This document shows positions 1 through 7,372 of a stretch of DNA of 10,605 nucleotides, in pieces. Source of the stretch: Myxococcota bacterium (GTDB lineage: Bacteria; Myxococcota; Polyangia; GCA-2747355; JAKLHH01); the NCBI GenBank assembly GCA_022710245.1, contig JAKLHH010000158.1, forward strand, positions 1 to 10,605, given 5' to 3'. Below the pieces are notes generated by a model. The model worked only from the letters and a program-made list of their open reading frames with translations. It had not been told where the DNA came from and did no database searches. Position 1 is the stretch's first letter; every line of letters begins with the position of its first letter. The position numbers and the translations under genes are program-made.

Positions 1-1501
1 GGGTGAGCAGGCTGAGGCCGTCGTCGGTGCCCACCCAGAGACCGGCCGGCGTGCGCGCCACCCCGTAGACGGTGGGGCCGGCGAGGCCGGCGTCCTGCTC
101 CTTGCCCGCGGCGCCGTAGTAGTAGAACCCGCCCGCGCTCCCCTGCGTCCTGAGCGCCACCAGACCCGGATGCACCGCCGCCCAGAGGAGCGGACCGTCG
201 CGGCGGAGCGCGCTCACGTGGCGGGTGAGCCAGCCGAGCGGATCGCGGGGTCGAGTCTGCGTGCCCGCGGGCGAGCGCCAGACGAGGCCGCTCGCGGTGC
301 CGATCCAGAGGCCGCCGCCAGAATCGGTCTCGAGGGCGGTGATGCGTTCGTCGGCCGGGAGGTGGTGCCGCGACCAGCGGTCTCCCTCGAGGCGGCCGAG
401 GCCCCGGTCGAAGCTGCCGGCCCAGAGCGCCCCGCGCTCCAGCGCGAGCGCGGTGACCAGACCGGGCGGCGGCCCAGCGAGCGGCACCTCGGTCGCCTGC
501 CCCTCGCGCAGGACCTCGAGGCCCTCGTCGCTGCCGACGAGGAGCGCGCCCGCGGGGCCGCGCAGGAGGAGCGTGAGCCGCCGTCCTCGCACCTCGCGCG
601 ACGCGCGCGCCGTGCCTCCCTCGAGCCGCTGCAGACCCTCGCCGAAGGTCCCTGCCCAGAGCGCGCCCGGCGCCGCCGCGTCCTCGAGGACGACGGTCGC
701 GTGCCGCCGCCAGCCCGGGAGCGGACGGCCGCGTCCCTCCTCGACCACGAAGAGACCCTCGAGGGTGGCGGCCACGAGGCGCCCGTCGCGACAGGCACCG
801 AGGCTGCCGACGCGGGTCGCGGGGACACCGGGCATCGTCGTCAGCTGATCACCGCGGAGCCGGAGCAGCCCGTGCTCGTGCGTGCCGACCAGCAGCTCCC
901 CCCCGCAGGAGGCGAGCGCGGTGACGGCGCGCCCTGCGCTGCCTGGCACCCGCGCCGCGCCGCCGCCCTCGAGGCGGTAGAGGCCGTCCCAGGTCCCCGC
1001 GAGCCCCGGCGCGAGCGCCGTGACCCGCTGCCCGCGGAGCAGCGTGGCGAGCACCTCGCCGCGTGAGCTGACCCGCGCGAGCCCGGCCTCGGTGCCGACG
1101 AGGGCGCGCTCGCCCTCGAGAAGGAGCGCGCTCACCTCGACGGCGGGGAGGCCCGCGGCGACGCCGAGCACCGCGCGCGCGCGGGCGCGCGCCGGATCGG
1201 TCCACAGCTCGGGCCCGAAGCGCAGCACGCCCGCCGGGGTGCCGAGCCAGGTCTCCTCGCCCACGGCGAGCGCGGCGCGCGGCGGGAGCGGCGAGCCGTG
1301 GTGGCGCGCGGTGAGGCGCGGGCCAGGACGCACGGCCGGCGTCAGGCGCCGCACGGGCTGCGGGACCGCGAGCGGCCGCCCGTCGGCGCGCGGCGTGAAG
1401 CCGGGGAGCGCGAGGCGCGGCTCGCGGACCGCGTGGACGCAGGTCACGGCCGCGAGCGCGAGGAGGAGGACGGCCCCTCGGCGGGCCGGGCACCGCACCA
1501 T
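1..1501 (-). CDS. Exported or membrane-anchored beta-propeller protein (Reg_prop-like repeats), 3' end beyond the window
   Basis: I read this frame directly on the minus strand: 500 codons from ATG at 1501 to the window edge with no stop. It was easy to miss because the opposite strand is also open over much of it. The N-terminus is short and basic, followed by a hydrophobic stretch (about residues 9-22), so the protein is exported or anchored. The rest is a series of at least nine repeats of the form [LW]-x-G-[TS]-x-x-G-L, for example LWAGTFGEGL, LLVGSDEGLEVL, LWIGTASGL (Trp399) and LWVGTDDGLSLL (488-499). This is the signature of two-component-regulator-type propeller blades (Reg_prop). Such propellers usually sense a ligand or bind a protein. 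No kinase or effector domain is visible, but one could follow beyond the edge. The gene diverges from the TPR-DUF2135/VIT-vWA operon across 66 bp, which suggests shared control. The fold is fairly sure; the role is unknown. Confidence 0.85.
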   Translation of the reverse strand, partial: MVRCPARRGAVLLLALAAVTCVHAVREPRLALPGFTPRADGRPLAVPQPVRRLTPAVRPGPRLTARHHGSPLPPRAALAVGEETWLGTPAGVLRFGPELWTDPARARARAVLGVAAGLPAVEVSALLLEGERALVGTEAGLARVSSRGEVLATLLRGQRVTALAPGLAGTWDGLYRLEGGGAARVPGSAGRAVTALASCGGELLVGTHEHGLLRLRGDQLTTMPGVPATRVGSLGACRDGRLVAATLEGLFVVEEGRGRPLPGWRRHATVVLEDAAAPGALWAGTFGEGLQRLEGGTARASREVRGRRLTLLLRGPAGALLVGSDEGLEVLREGQATEVPLAGPPPGLVTALALERGALWAGSFDRGLGRLEGDRWSRHHLPADERITALETDSGGGLWIGTASGLVWRSPAGTQTRPRDPLGWLTRHVSALRRDGPLLWAAVHPGLVALRTQGSAGGFYYYGAAGKEQDAGLAGPTVYGVARTPAGLWVGTDDGLSLLT

Positions 1502-1507
1502 CCCTCG

Positions 1508-1536
1508 ACGATACTCCCGTCCTCGCCCGCCGCAAA
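1508..1536 (-). promoter_or_regulatory. Possible sigma-70-like promoter of the propeller gene
   Basis: On the minus strand TTTGCG (1536-1531) is followed by a 17-base spacer and TATCGT (1513-1508). Transcription would begin at or next to the ATG at 1501, implying a leaderless or nearly leaderless message, and no clear Shine-Dalgarno sequence precedes that ATG. Both hexamers deviate from consensus, so this is a weak call. Confidence 0.25.
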
Positions 1537-1542
1537 CGGCGG

Positions 1543-1548
1543 TATAGT
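1543..1548 (+). promoter_or_regulatory. Possible -10 element (TATAGT) of the TPR-DUF2135/VIT-vWA operon
   Basis: TATAGT matches TATAAT at five of six bases and stands out in a very GC-rich region, 20 bases before the ATG at 1568. No good -35 hexamer is seen 16-18 bases upstream. A start near 1555 would give a leader of about 13 bases containing the GGAGG ribosome site at 1558-1562. Confidence 0.35.
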
Positions 1549-1567
1549 CCTGCCACCGGAGGCGACC

Positions 1568-2671
1568 ATGACCCCACGCCAGCTGCTGGTGCCGCTGCTG
1601 CTCGTCCTCTCCTTGCCTGCACCCGCCCCTGCCCACGCCGACGGCCGCTGCGGCAAGCTCAGCCTCGAGCGCGTGCGCCGCGAGCCGGACCGCGAGCCGC
1701 TCACGCCGGCGCGCCTCGAGGAGCTGCGCGGGCGGGTGCGGGGCAACCTGCGCGATCGCGGGGCGCGCTTCGACCTGGTCAAGGCCCTGATGGACGCGGG
1801 CCAGCTGAAGGAGGCGCTGGCGGAGGCGCGGGCCTGGCGAGCGCGGGACGCCTACAACCTGGTGGTGGTGCGGCTCCTCGGCGACCTCTACGTGCAGCTC
1901 GGCGACCTCACCGCGGCGCGGCGCGCCTACTCGGCCGTCGTCGAGCTCCTCTCCGGCGACCCCGCCTCCCACCGCGCGCTCGCCTCGGTGATGCGCGAGT
2001 CGGGCGACCTGCAGGGCGCCTACGACCGCCTGGTCGCCGCCTCCCGGCTCCAGGCCGGCGATCAGCGGACCGCGTTCGAGCTCGCCGACGCCGCCCACCG
2101 CCTCGGCCGCGGCGACGAGGCGGTGACGCGCTTCCGTACCATCATCGAGAAGAAGGGCGCCGACGAGTCCGTCTCCTACCCGGCGCGCCAGCGGCTGGCG
2201 CAGCTCTACCAGGTGCAGCGCCGCGCGGCGACCGCGCGCGGCGCCACCGCCGAGGCGAAGCGGCTCGAGCAGGCCATCGCGGCGCTGCAGCTGAAGGGGG
2301 GCGTGGTGAACGACGTGAAGATCTTCCTCACCTGGGACACCGACCGCACTGACGTCGACCTCTGGGTGACCACCCCCGACGGCGAGGAGATCATGTACAA
2401 CCACAAGCAGGGCCGCGGCGGCGAGGAGCTCTTCTATGACGTCACGGCGGGCTACGGGCCGGAGAGCTTCACCGCGCACGAGGCCCGCTGCGGGACCTAC
2501 AAGGTCCAGGTCGACTACTTCGGCACCCGCCGCACCGGCCTCACCGAGGCGCGCGGCGAGGTGATCGTGATCCTCAACGAGGGCAGCGAGCACGAGCAGC
2601 GCCACGTGCTCCCCTACAAGCTCTTCGAGCCCAAGCAGCGGGTGACGGTGGCCCGGATCAAGGTCCAGTGA
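1568..2671 (+). CDS. Exported TPR protein with C-terminal DUF2135 domain
   Basis: The protein has 367 residues. ATG 1568 is chosen because GGAGG (1558-1562) lies five bases upstream and a clean signal peptide follows (hydrophobic residues 6-17, probable cleavage after the AHA at 22-24). The frame is open further upstream, but that part is antisense to the propeller gene. Residues about 60-235 are helical TPR-like repeats, such as LLGDLYVQLGDLTAARRAY and ALASVMRESGDLQGAYDRL. From Asn248 to the end is a beta domain of the DUF2135 (YfaP-like) type: VKIFLTWDTD, then D-x-D-L-W-V-x-x-P-D-G-E, then GTYKVQVDYFG near the end. The Asp-rich loop could bind a metal. TPRs suggest a scaffold, and DUF2135 domains occur in bacteria with VIT/vWA or macroglobulin-like proteins. 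That agrees with the next gene, 11 bp downstream. Probably periplasmic; the biochemical role is unknown. Confidence 0.9.
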   Translation: MTPRQLLVPLLLVLSLPAPAPAHADGRCGKLSLERVRREPDREPLTPARLEELRGRVRGNLRDRGARFDLVKALMDAGQLKEALAEARAWRARDAYNLVVVRLLGDLYVQLGDLTAARRAYSAVVELLSGDPASHRALASVMRESGDLQGAYDRLVAASRLQAGDQRTAFELADAAHRLGRGDEAVTRFRTIIEKKGADESVSYPARQRLAQLYQVQRRAATARGATAEAKRLEQAIAALQLKGGVVNDVKIFLTWDTDRTDVDLWVTTPDGEEIMYNHKQGRGGEELFYDVTAGYGPESFTAHEARCGTYKVQVDYFGTRRTGLTEARGEVIVILNEGSEHEQRHVLPYKLFEPKQRVTVARIKVQ

Positions 2672-2676
2672 GGAGG
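2671..2676 (+). promoter_or_regulatory. Ribosome binding site that decides the VIT-vWA start
   Basis: AGGAGG begins on the last base of the upstream TGA and lies six bases before ATG 2683. It favours 2683 over the in-frame GTG at 2668, which would overlap the upstream stop and leave the Shine-Dalgarno inside the coding region. It also indicates translational coupling. Confidence 0.75.
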
Positions 2677-2682
2677 CTCGCC

Positions 2683-5166
2683 ATGCGCATGCGCACCCTG
2701 CCCCGTCGCTCGCTGCTCGTCGCGCTCTCGCTGGTGCTCGCCGCCGGCTGCGGCGGCAGCACGGCTCACCTCGAGCCGGCCACCTGCCCGCCCGCCGATC
2801 ACCGGGACCCGTCCGCGGAGCCGGCGCCCGGCCCGGCGCCGCACCTCTTCCCTTCGGCGGGGATCGGCTCGCTGGTCGGCCTCCACCGCAGCGGCCGCGA
2901 GGAGTACCTGCACCTCCGGCGGCTCCTCGTCGAGTCGAAGCTCACCGGCGACCTCGCCGAGACCTCGGTCGAGCACGTCTTCTTCAACCCGACCGACGAG
3001 CGGATGGAGGGGACCTTCCGCTTCCCGCTCCCGTCCGCCGCGCTGCTGATCGGGCTGGCGCTGGAGGTGAACGGCAAGCTCGTCGAGGGCGTCCTGGTCG
3101 AGCGGGAGAAGGCGGCGAAGGTCTACCAGCAGATCGTCGACGAGATGCGCGACCCGGCGCTGCTCGAGTGGGAGCAGGGGAACGCGTTCAAGCTGCGCGT
3201 CTTCCCCATCGAGCCCGGTCAGGAGAAGCGCATCGTCCTCCGCTACCTGGCGCCGCTCGAGCGGCGCGAGGGCCGCTGGCGCTACACCTACCAGACCTCT
3301 GCCCTCGAGGGGCAGGAGCGGATCGATCAGTTCCGCCTGCGCCTCGACGGTCGCGCCGTGGTCGACGCGGAGCGCTTCCGCCCCGGGCAGCGCGTCGACG
3401 TGCCGGTCGCCGCGCCGACCCTCGCTGGCGGCGTCGCGCTCGAGGAGCGGCTCCGCGGCGTGACCTACACCGCGGTCCGGGTGAAGCCCGACTGGGCCCG
3501 CGTGGCGCGGCCGAAGGGCCAGCCGCCGCGGCGCCTCCTCGCGCTCGTCGACACCTCGCGGAGCGCGCTGGAGACGCGGCCGCTCCTCCTCGACGCGCTG
3601 CGCCTGCTCCTCGAGGAGCTGAGCGACGAGGAGGCGTTCCTGGTGGTCGCCTCGGACGTCGCCTGCCGCGGCCACGCGCGCGGCTTCGCGACGGCCTCGC
3701 CCCAGGCGATCCACGAGGCGCTCTCCTTCATCGGCGAGCTCGAGCCCGACGGCGCCAGCGACCTCGGGGCCGGCCTCCGCTGCGCCGGCAAGGAGCTGCT
3801 CAAGGACGGCACCGGCACCGGGGTCATCGTCTACCTGGGCGACGGCATCGCGACCTGGGGCGAGACCGAGGAGGGCAAGCTCGCGGCGCTGGCCCGGCGC
3901 GCGGTCGGCAAGGCGAGCCTTCACGCGCTCCTCCTCGGCAAGGAGGTGAACCTCGAGCTGATGCAGCGGCTCGCCGGCGAGCTCGGCGGCCGCGCGGTCC
4001 ACGCGAACGGCAAGCGCCAGGCGCGCGCGTTCATCCAGGCGCTCCACCGCTCGGTCGCGCAGGCGGCGCTGCGGCAGGTGCGGCTCGAGGCCGGCGAGGG
4101 GCAGCAGCTCTTCCCGCGCGTCCCCACCACCCTCTTCGACGGCGACGACCTCCTCGCGCTGATCCGCACGGCGGAGGGCGGGGCGCTCCCCGCCCGCCTC
4201 ACGCTCAGCGCGACCGACCCGGCCGGGCAGACCTACCGCGAGAGCTTCCCCGTCCGGCGCGCGGCGGCGACCCCGCACGTGGGCAAGCGCTGGGCGGCGC
4301 TCCAGCTCGCCCACCTCGAGGGGCACGGCGCGAGCCGCGACGCCATCGTCAAGCTCAGCACCGAGCACGGCGTGATGAGCAAGCACACCTCGTTCCTCGT
4401 CCTCGAGAGCGAGGAGGCCTACAAGCGGTTCGCCATCGAGCGGCAGCAGCGACGGGACGAGGGGGTCAAGTGGAAGACGCCCACCGACGCCAGGCCGAAG
4501 GTCTCGGGCGCGGACCTCGAGTCGGTGCCGAGCTCGAGCTCGCGCGAGCGGCGCGAGGCCCCGGACTCTGAGGCCCGGCTCTCCGCCGCCTCGGTGCAGC
4601 CCGGCGACCCCGAGGTCGTGATCCGCGCGCCCACCGACGCGACCTCCGTGACGCTGGTCCTGCCGACGGGCGAGGTGAAGCCCTGCGTGCGCGGCGACGA
4701 CGGCCGCTGGCGGGCGAGCTTCCTCATCCCGAAGCAGACCGCAGAGGGGATCTACGCCATCCGCGTGCTGATCACGCGCGCGACCGGCGAGCAGCTGACG
4801 CGGTCGCTCCGCTACCGCGTCGACGGCACCGCGCCGCGGGTCGCGGTGGAGCTCTCGCCGGCGCAGGCGAGGCCTGGTGCGCCGCTGACGCTGCGCGTGC
4901 GGCCGCTCCGCCTCGAGGCCGCGCCGGCGCCGCTGGCCGGCGAGCTCGACCCGACCTTCGCGGCGACCGTGCGGCAAGACCTGCAGTCGGTGCAGGCGCT
5001 CCTGCCCGGCGGCGAGACGCGCGACCTCGCGCGCCAGGCGGACGGGAGCTTCGTCCTCTCCTTCACCGCGCCGAGGCGCGCCGGCCGCCACGAGGTCAGC
5101 GTGGTCGCGCGCGATCACGCGCGCAACGGCGTGCGCCACCGTGTGGTGTTCGTCGTCGGCCGCTGA
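2683..5166 (+). CDS. VIT and vWA domain lipoprotein
   Basis: The protein has 827 residues from ATG 2683. The N-terminus is basic, then hydrophobic, and ends in LAAGC with Cys23 as the likely lipidated residue, so it is probably an envelope lipoprotein. Residues about 80-192 form a VIT (inter-alpha-trypsin inhibitor heavy chain) domain, with V-E-H-V-F-F-N-P, FRFPLP and a final E-K-R-I-V-L-R-Y. A vWA domain follows (about 283-450). Its MIDAS first motif is intact, DTSRS at 290-294. The second position, usually Thr, is Ser359 before Asp360 (GASDLGAG), and the third motif is LGDG with Asp387. From about 640 to the end are two probable Ig-like beta-sandwich domains separated by DGTAPRVAV. VIT-vWA proteins bind other proteins through the metal site. 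The operon partner TPR-DUF2135 protein is the obvious candidate. Length and domain order fit the family; the ligand is unknown. Confidence 0.92.
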   Translation: MRMRTLPRRSLLVALSLVLAAGCGGSTAHLEPATCPPADHRDPSAEPAPGPAPHLFPSAGIGSLVGLHRSGREEYLHLRRLLVESKLTGDLAETSVEHVFFNPTDERMEGTFRFPLPSAALLIGLALEVNGKLVEGVLVEREKAAKVYQQIVDEMRDPALLEWEQGNAFKLRVFPIEPGQEKRIVLRYLAPLERREGRWRYTYQTSALEGQERIDQFRLRLDGRAVVDAERFRPGQRVDVPVAAPTLAGGVALEERLRGVTYTAVRVKPDWARVARPKGQPPRRLLALVDTSRSALETRPLLLDALRLLLEELSDEEAFLVVASDVACRGHARGFATASPQAIHEALSFIGELEPDGASDLGAGLRCAGKELLKDGTGTGVIVYLGDGIATWGETEEGKLAALARRAVGKASLHALLLGKEVNLELMQRLAGELGGRAVHANGKRQARAFIQALHRSVAQAALRQVRLEAGEGQQLFPRVPTTLFDGDDLLALIRTAEGGALPARLTLSATDPAGQTYRESFPVRRAAATPHVGKRWAALQLAHLEGHGASRDAIVKLSTEHGVMSKHTSFLVLESEEAYKRFAIERQQRRDEGVKWKTPTDARPKVSGADLESVPSSSSRERREAPDSEARLSAASVQPGDPEVVIRAPTDATSVTLVLPTGEVKPCVRGDDGRWRASFLIPKQTAEGIYAIRVLITRATGEQLTRSLRYRVDGTAPRVAVELSPAQARPGAPLTLRVRPLRLEAAPAPLAGELDPTFAATVRQDLQSVQALLPGGETRDLARQADGSFVLSFTAPRRAGRHEVSVVARDHARNGVRHRVVFVVGR

Positions 5167-5191
5167 CCGGGAGGACGCTGACCGGGAGGAC
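5162..5191 (+). repeat. 15-bp tandem duplication across the VIT-vWA stop codon
   Basis: GCTGACCGGGAGGAC occurs twice, exactly and head to tail (5162-5176 and 5177-5191). Because the unit is five codons long, both copies place TGA in the same frame, giving a tandem in-frame stop. It is probably a simple slippage duplication. Confidence 0.9.
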
Positions 5192-5221
5192 GCGCTCGCG
5201 CTCCGCTCCAGCTGCTGTCGC

Positions 5222-5235
5222 GCTCGAGCTCGAGC
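5222..5235. terminator. Palindrome between convergent genes, possible weak bidirectional terminator
   Basis: GCTCGAGCTCGAGC is a perfect 14-bp palindrome in the 89-bp gap between the VIT-vWA stop and the ACT-protein stop. It could fold as a five-pair stem with a four-base loop. No T-run follows on either strand, so terminator function is only suggested by its position. Confidence 0.25.
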
Positions 5236-5255
5236 TGATGGAGGTCGACGCCAGG

Positions 5256-5735
5256 TCAGGCGCCGAGGGCCGTGGCCGCCGCGACGACGTCCTGCGGCTT
5301 GACCCAGATGAGCAGGCCGTAGCCACCGCCCTGGCCGCCGATCGCCGAGGTGGTGATGACGTTGATCTTGGCGCTGGCCAGCTTCTCGAGGGCGGTGGCC
5401 GCCACGCCGACCCGGTCCGTGCCCTGCATGAAGATCACTTCCTTCTTCGGCGAGAGCTGCCACCCGGCGGACTTGGCCACCGCGAGGAACCTGGCCGGGT
5501 CCTCGGGGATGAAGTCCATCTGGGTCTTGCCCTCGCTCGGGAAGGCGAGGAACGCGAGCAGGTTCACCCCCGCCTCCTTGAGCTTGGCCAGAGCGTTGAA
5601 GCCCTGTCCCGGCTGGTCCGGCACCTGGATGTAGTAGTACTCGCGCGAGTCGGCCGAGGTGGTGGCGCGCTGGCTCGGCTGAGCGCGAGTCGCTGGTGGA
5701 CAGGGGGGGGAGAGGGCGTGGCAAGATCCCCCCAT
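5256..5735 (-). CDS. Tandem ACT-domain protein
   Basis: The frame gives 159 residues. From about residue 31 it is clearly ACT-like: REYYYIQVPDQPGQGFNALA, then L-K-E-A-G-V-N-L-L-A-F. A second ACT-like unit follows with IFMQGTDRVGVAATALEKLA, then INVITTS and a final YGLLIWVKPQDVVAAATAL. ACT domains bind small ligands, often amino acids, and usually regulate an enzyme. No catalytic domain is present, so this is a stand-alone cytoplasmic binding protein. The start is uncertain. The only canonical in-frame start upstream of the conserved part is ATG 5735, which overlaps the divergent ATG of the beta-helix gene. The first 30 residues (Cys/Pro/Ala/Thr-rich) do not look like an ACT domain. Either the leader is real, or translation begins at a non-standard codon near 5650, or an indel in the G8 run at 5703-5710 has obscured the start. 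Confidence 0.85.
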   Translation of the reverse strand: MGGSCHALSPPCPPATRAQPSQRATTSADSREYYYIQVPDQPGQGFNALAKLKEAGVNLLAFLAFPSEGKTQMDFIPEDPARFLAVAKSAGWQLSPKKEVIFMQGTDRVGVAATALEKLASAKINVITTSAIGGQGGGYGLLIWVKPQDVVAAATALGA

Positions 5736-7371
5736 GCAGACCCAACCTCGCCTCCTCCTCGCCCTGCTGGGCGCGTTGCTCGTCGCGCCGGCGTCGGCTG
5801 CGGCAGGGACGAAGACCGCAGACCCGTCGACCTACACCACCGCGCTGTCGACCCTCAAGCCGGGCGACACGCTCCAGCTCGCCGCCGGGACCTACACGAG
5901 CGGCCTCAACCTCACCGGACTCAACGGCACCGCGGCCGCGTGGATCACCATCAGCGGCCCCGCGAGCGGCGCGCCGGCCGTCTTCGAGGGGCGCTCCTGC
6001 TGCAACACGGTGGAGCTCAAGAGCTCGAGCTACGTGGCGGTGAAGAGCATCACCCTCGACGGCAAGAACCTCGACGGGGTCTTCGCGGTGAGCGCCAAGG
6101 ACAACCTCTCCAACCTGGTGCACCACATCACCATCGAGGGGTGCACCATCGTCAACCACGGCGCGAGCCAGCAGACGGTCGGCATCTCGACCAAGACCCC
6201 CACCTGGGGCTGGATCATCCGGCGGAACACGATCGTCGGCGCCGGCACCGGCCTCTACCTGGGCAACAGCACCGGCGACTCGCCGTTCATCGGCGGCCTG
6301 ATCGAGAACAACCTGGTGATGAACCCCGTCGGCTACTGCCTGCAGGTGAAGTGGCAGAAGCCGCGCCCGACCGTCGCCGGCATGCCCACCACCCCCCAGA
6401 CGACCATCATCCGCCACAACGTCTTCATCAAGAACGACGCCCCCAGCCCCGACGGCGACCGGCCGAACCTCCTCGTCGGTGGCTTCCCTGACTCCGGCCC
6501 TGGCGTCGATGACCGCTACGAGATCTACGGGAACCTCTTCCTTCACAACCCCCGCGAGGTGCTGCTGCAAGCCTCGGGGCGAGTCTCCATCCACGACAAC
6601 CTCTTCGTCGACGGCGCCAAGGCGGCGGTGCTGCTGCAGAACCACGACCTGCCGCTCAAGCAGGCCCACGTCTACACCAACACCATCTACGACACCGCCG
6701 TCGGCGTGAGCCTCGGCAGCGCCGCGCCGCAGGGGAGCGCGCTGGTGGGGAACCTGATCTTCTCGCCGAGCCCGGTCAGCGGGACCTTCACCGACAGCCG
6801 TGACAACCTGAGCGACAGCGTGGCGAGCGCCGCGAGCTACGTCACCGCGCCGGGCAAGACGCTCGGGCAGCTCGACCTCTACCCCCTCGCGGGCAAGTGC
6901 ACGGGGTCCGCGCTCGACCTGGGCGCGTTCAAGGCGGACACGGACCACGCGCTGGACTTCAACGGGACCTCCAAGGGCAGCTTCACCTATCGCGGCGCCT
7001 ACGCGGGCTCGGGCAAGAACCCCGGCTGGAAGCTGGCCCCCGAGGTGAAGGGGACGGTGGCGCCGCCTCCTGGCGACGCCGGCCCGGGACGCGACGCGAG
7101 CGCAGCCGGCGATGGACCGGCGCCGGGCAGCGACCTCGGCTCAGCGGGGGACGGCCGGCTCGCTCGCGACGGAGGGGCGGACGGCGCGGCGGGCGCGGCC
7201 AGCGAGAGCGGCTGCGGCTGCACGACGGGCGCTGCTCCCGGCCTCGACCTCGGCCTCGGCGGGCTGGCGCTGCTCCTCGGGCTCGCGGCGCGACGCCGGC
7301 GCGGCCGAGCAGGCGAGCGAGGGGCGACGGCTCGGCTCTCCAGCGACGATGCCTGCCGGCATCGCGGCTAG
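5734..7371 (+). CDS. Exported right-handed beta-helix protein with MYXO-CTERM-like tail
   Basis: The protein has 545 residues. ATG 5734 is supported by the signal peptide (MQTQPRLLLALLGALLVAPA), although no strong ribosome site lies at normal distance. The purine-rich GGGGAGAGGG (5707-5716) is 17 bases away. Residues about 28-350 are parallel beta-helix repeats, starting with LKPGDTLQLAAGTY and continuing with HHITIEGCTIVNHG, WIIRRNTIVGAGTGLYLGN, LIENNLVMN, TTIIRHNVFIKND and VSIHDNLFVDGA. This fold is typical of polysaccharide lyases and adhesins; I cannot identify a catalytic site. Residues about 430-488 form a Gly/Asp/Ala/Pro-rich linker. It leads to Gly-Cys-Gly-Cys (493-496), a hydrophobic segment (504-519) and Arg4 (520-523), a MYXO-CTERM-type sorting signal for surface anchoring. 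Unusually, 22 more residues follow Arg4. The last codons and the TAG stop fall within a small palindrome (7340-7372), so the tail may be repeat-derived. Confidence 0.88.
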   Translation: MQTQPRLLLALLGALLVAPASAAAGTKTADPSTYTTALSTLKPGDTLQLAAGTYTSGLNLTGLNGTAAAWITISGPASGAPAVFEGRSCCNTVELKSSSYVAVKSITLDGKNLDGVFAVSAKDNLSNLVHHITIEGCTIVNHGASQQTVGISTKTPTWGWIIRRNTIVGAGTGLYLGNSTGDSPFIGGLIENNLVMNPVGYCLQVKWQKPRPTVAGMPTTPQTTIIRHNVFIKNDAPSPDGDRPNLLVGGFPDSGPGVDDRYEIYGNLFLHNPREVLLQASGRVSIHDNLFVDGAKAAVLLQNHDLPLKQAHVYTNTIYDTAVGVSLGSAAPQGSALVGNLIFSPSPVSGTFTDSRDNLSDSVASAASYVTAPGKTLGQLDLYPLAGKCTGSALDLGAFKADTDHALDFNGTSKGSFTYRGAYAGSGKNPGWKLAPEVKGTVAPPPGDAGPGRDASAAGDGPAPGSDLGSAGDGRLARDGGADGAAGAASESGCGCTTGAAPGLDLGLGGLALLLGLAARRRRGRAGERGATARLSSDDACRHRG

Positions 7372-7372
7372 C
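7340..7372. repeat. Small palindrome at the beta-helix gene's 3' end, resembling an end of the larger fold-back element
   Basis: A perfect seven-pair stem (7347-7353 with 7358-7364) closes on a TGCC loop. Pairing continues outwards to 7340/7371 with 11 of 14 pairs in total. The right half, GGCATCGCGGCTAGC (7358-7372), matches the right end of the large fold-back element (7871-7885) at 14 of 15 bases. It includes the TAG stop of the beta-helix gene. It may be an internally deleted copy or a remnant end, or it may act as a terminator hairpin. Confidence 0.6.

Noticed and set aside
170..1066. Plus-strand open frame of 298 codons
   Set aside because: It is the exact codon-register complement of the propeller gene. 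It is open because the propeller gene avoids the complementary codons, and it has no motif or ribosome site.
1298..1567. Upstream in-frame extension of the TPR-DUF2135 gene
   Set aside because: The extension lies on top of the divergent propeller gene and would bury the signal peptide. ATG 1568 has its own GGAGG.
849..1622. Minus-strand open frame of 257 codons
   Set aside because: It is very Arg/Ala/Pro-rich with no motif, and it overlaps both the propeller gene in another frame and the start of the TPR-DUF2135 gene.
3168..4571. Plus-strand open frame of 467 codons inside the VIT-vWA gene
   Set aside because: It is a frame shadow, Arg/Ala/Gly/Pro-rich, wholly inside a gene with clear domains.
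2614..6948. Minus-strand open frame of 1444 codons
   Set aside because: It runs antisense to the TPR-DUF2135 end, the VIT-vWA gene and part of the beta-helix gene, and crosses the ACT gene in another frame. Its composition is the Arg/Ala/Glu/Val/Leu-rich pattern of reversed GC-rich codons and no domain is recognisable.
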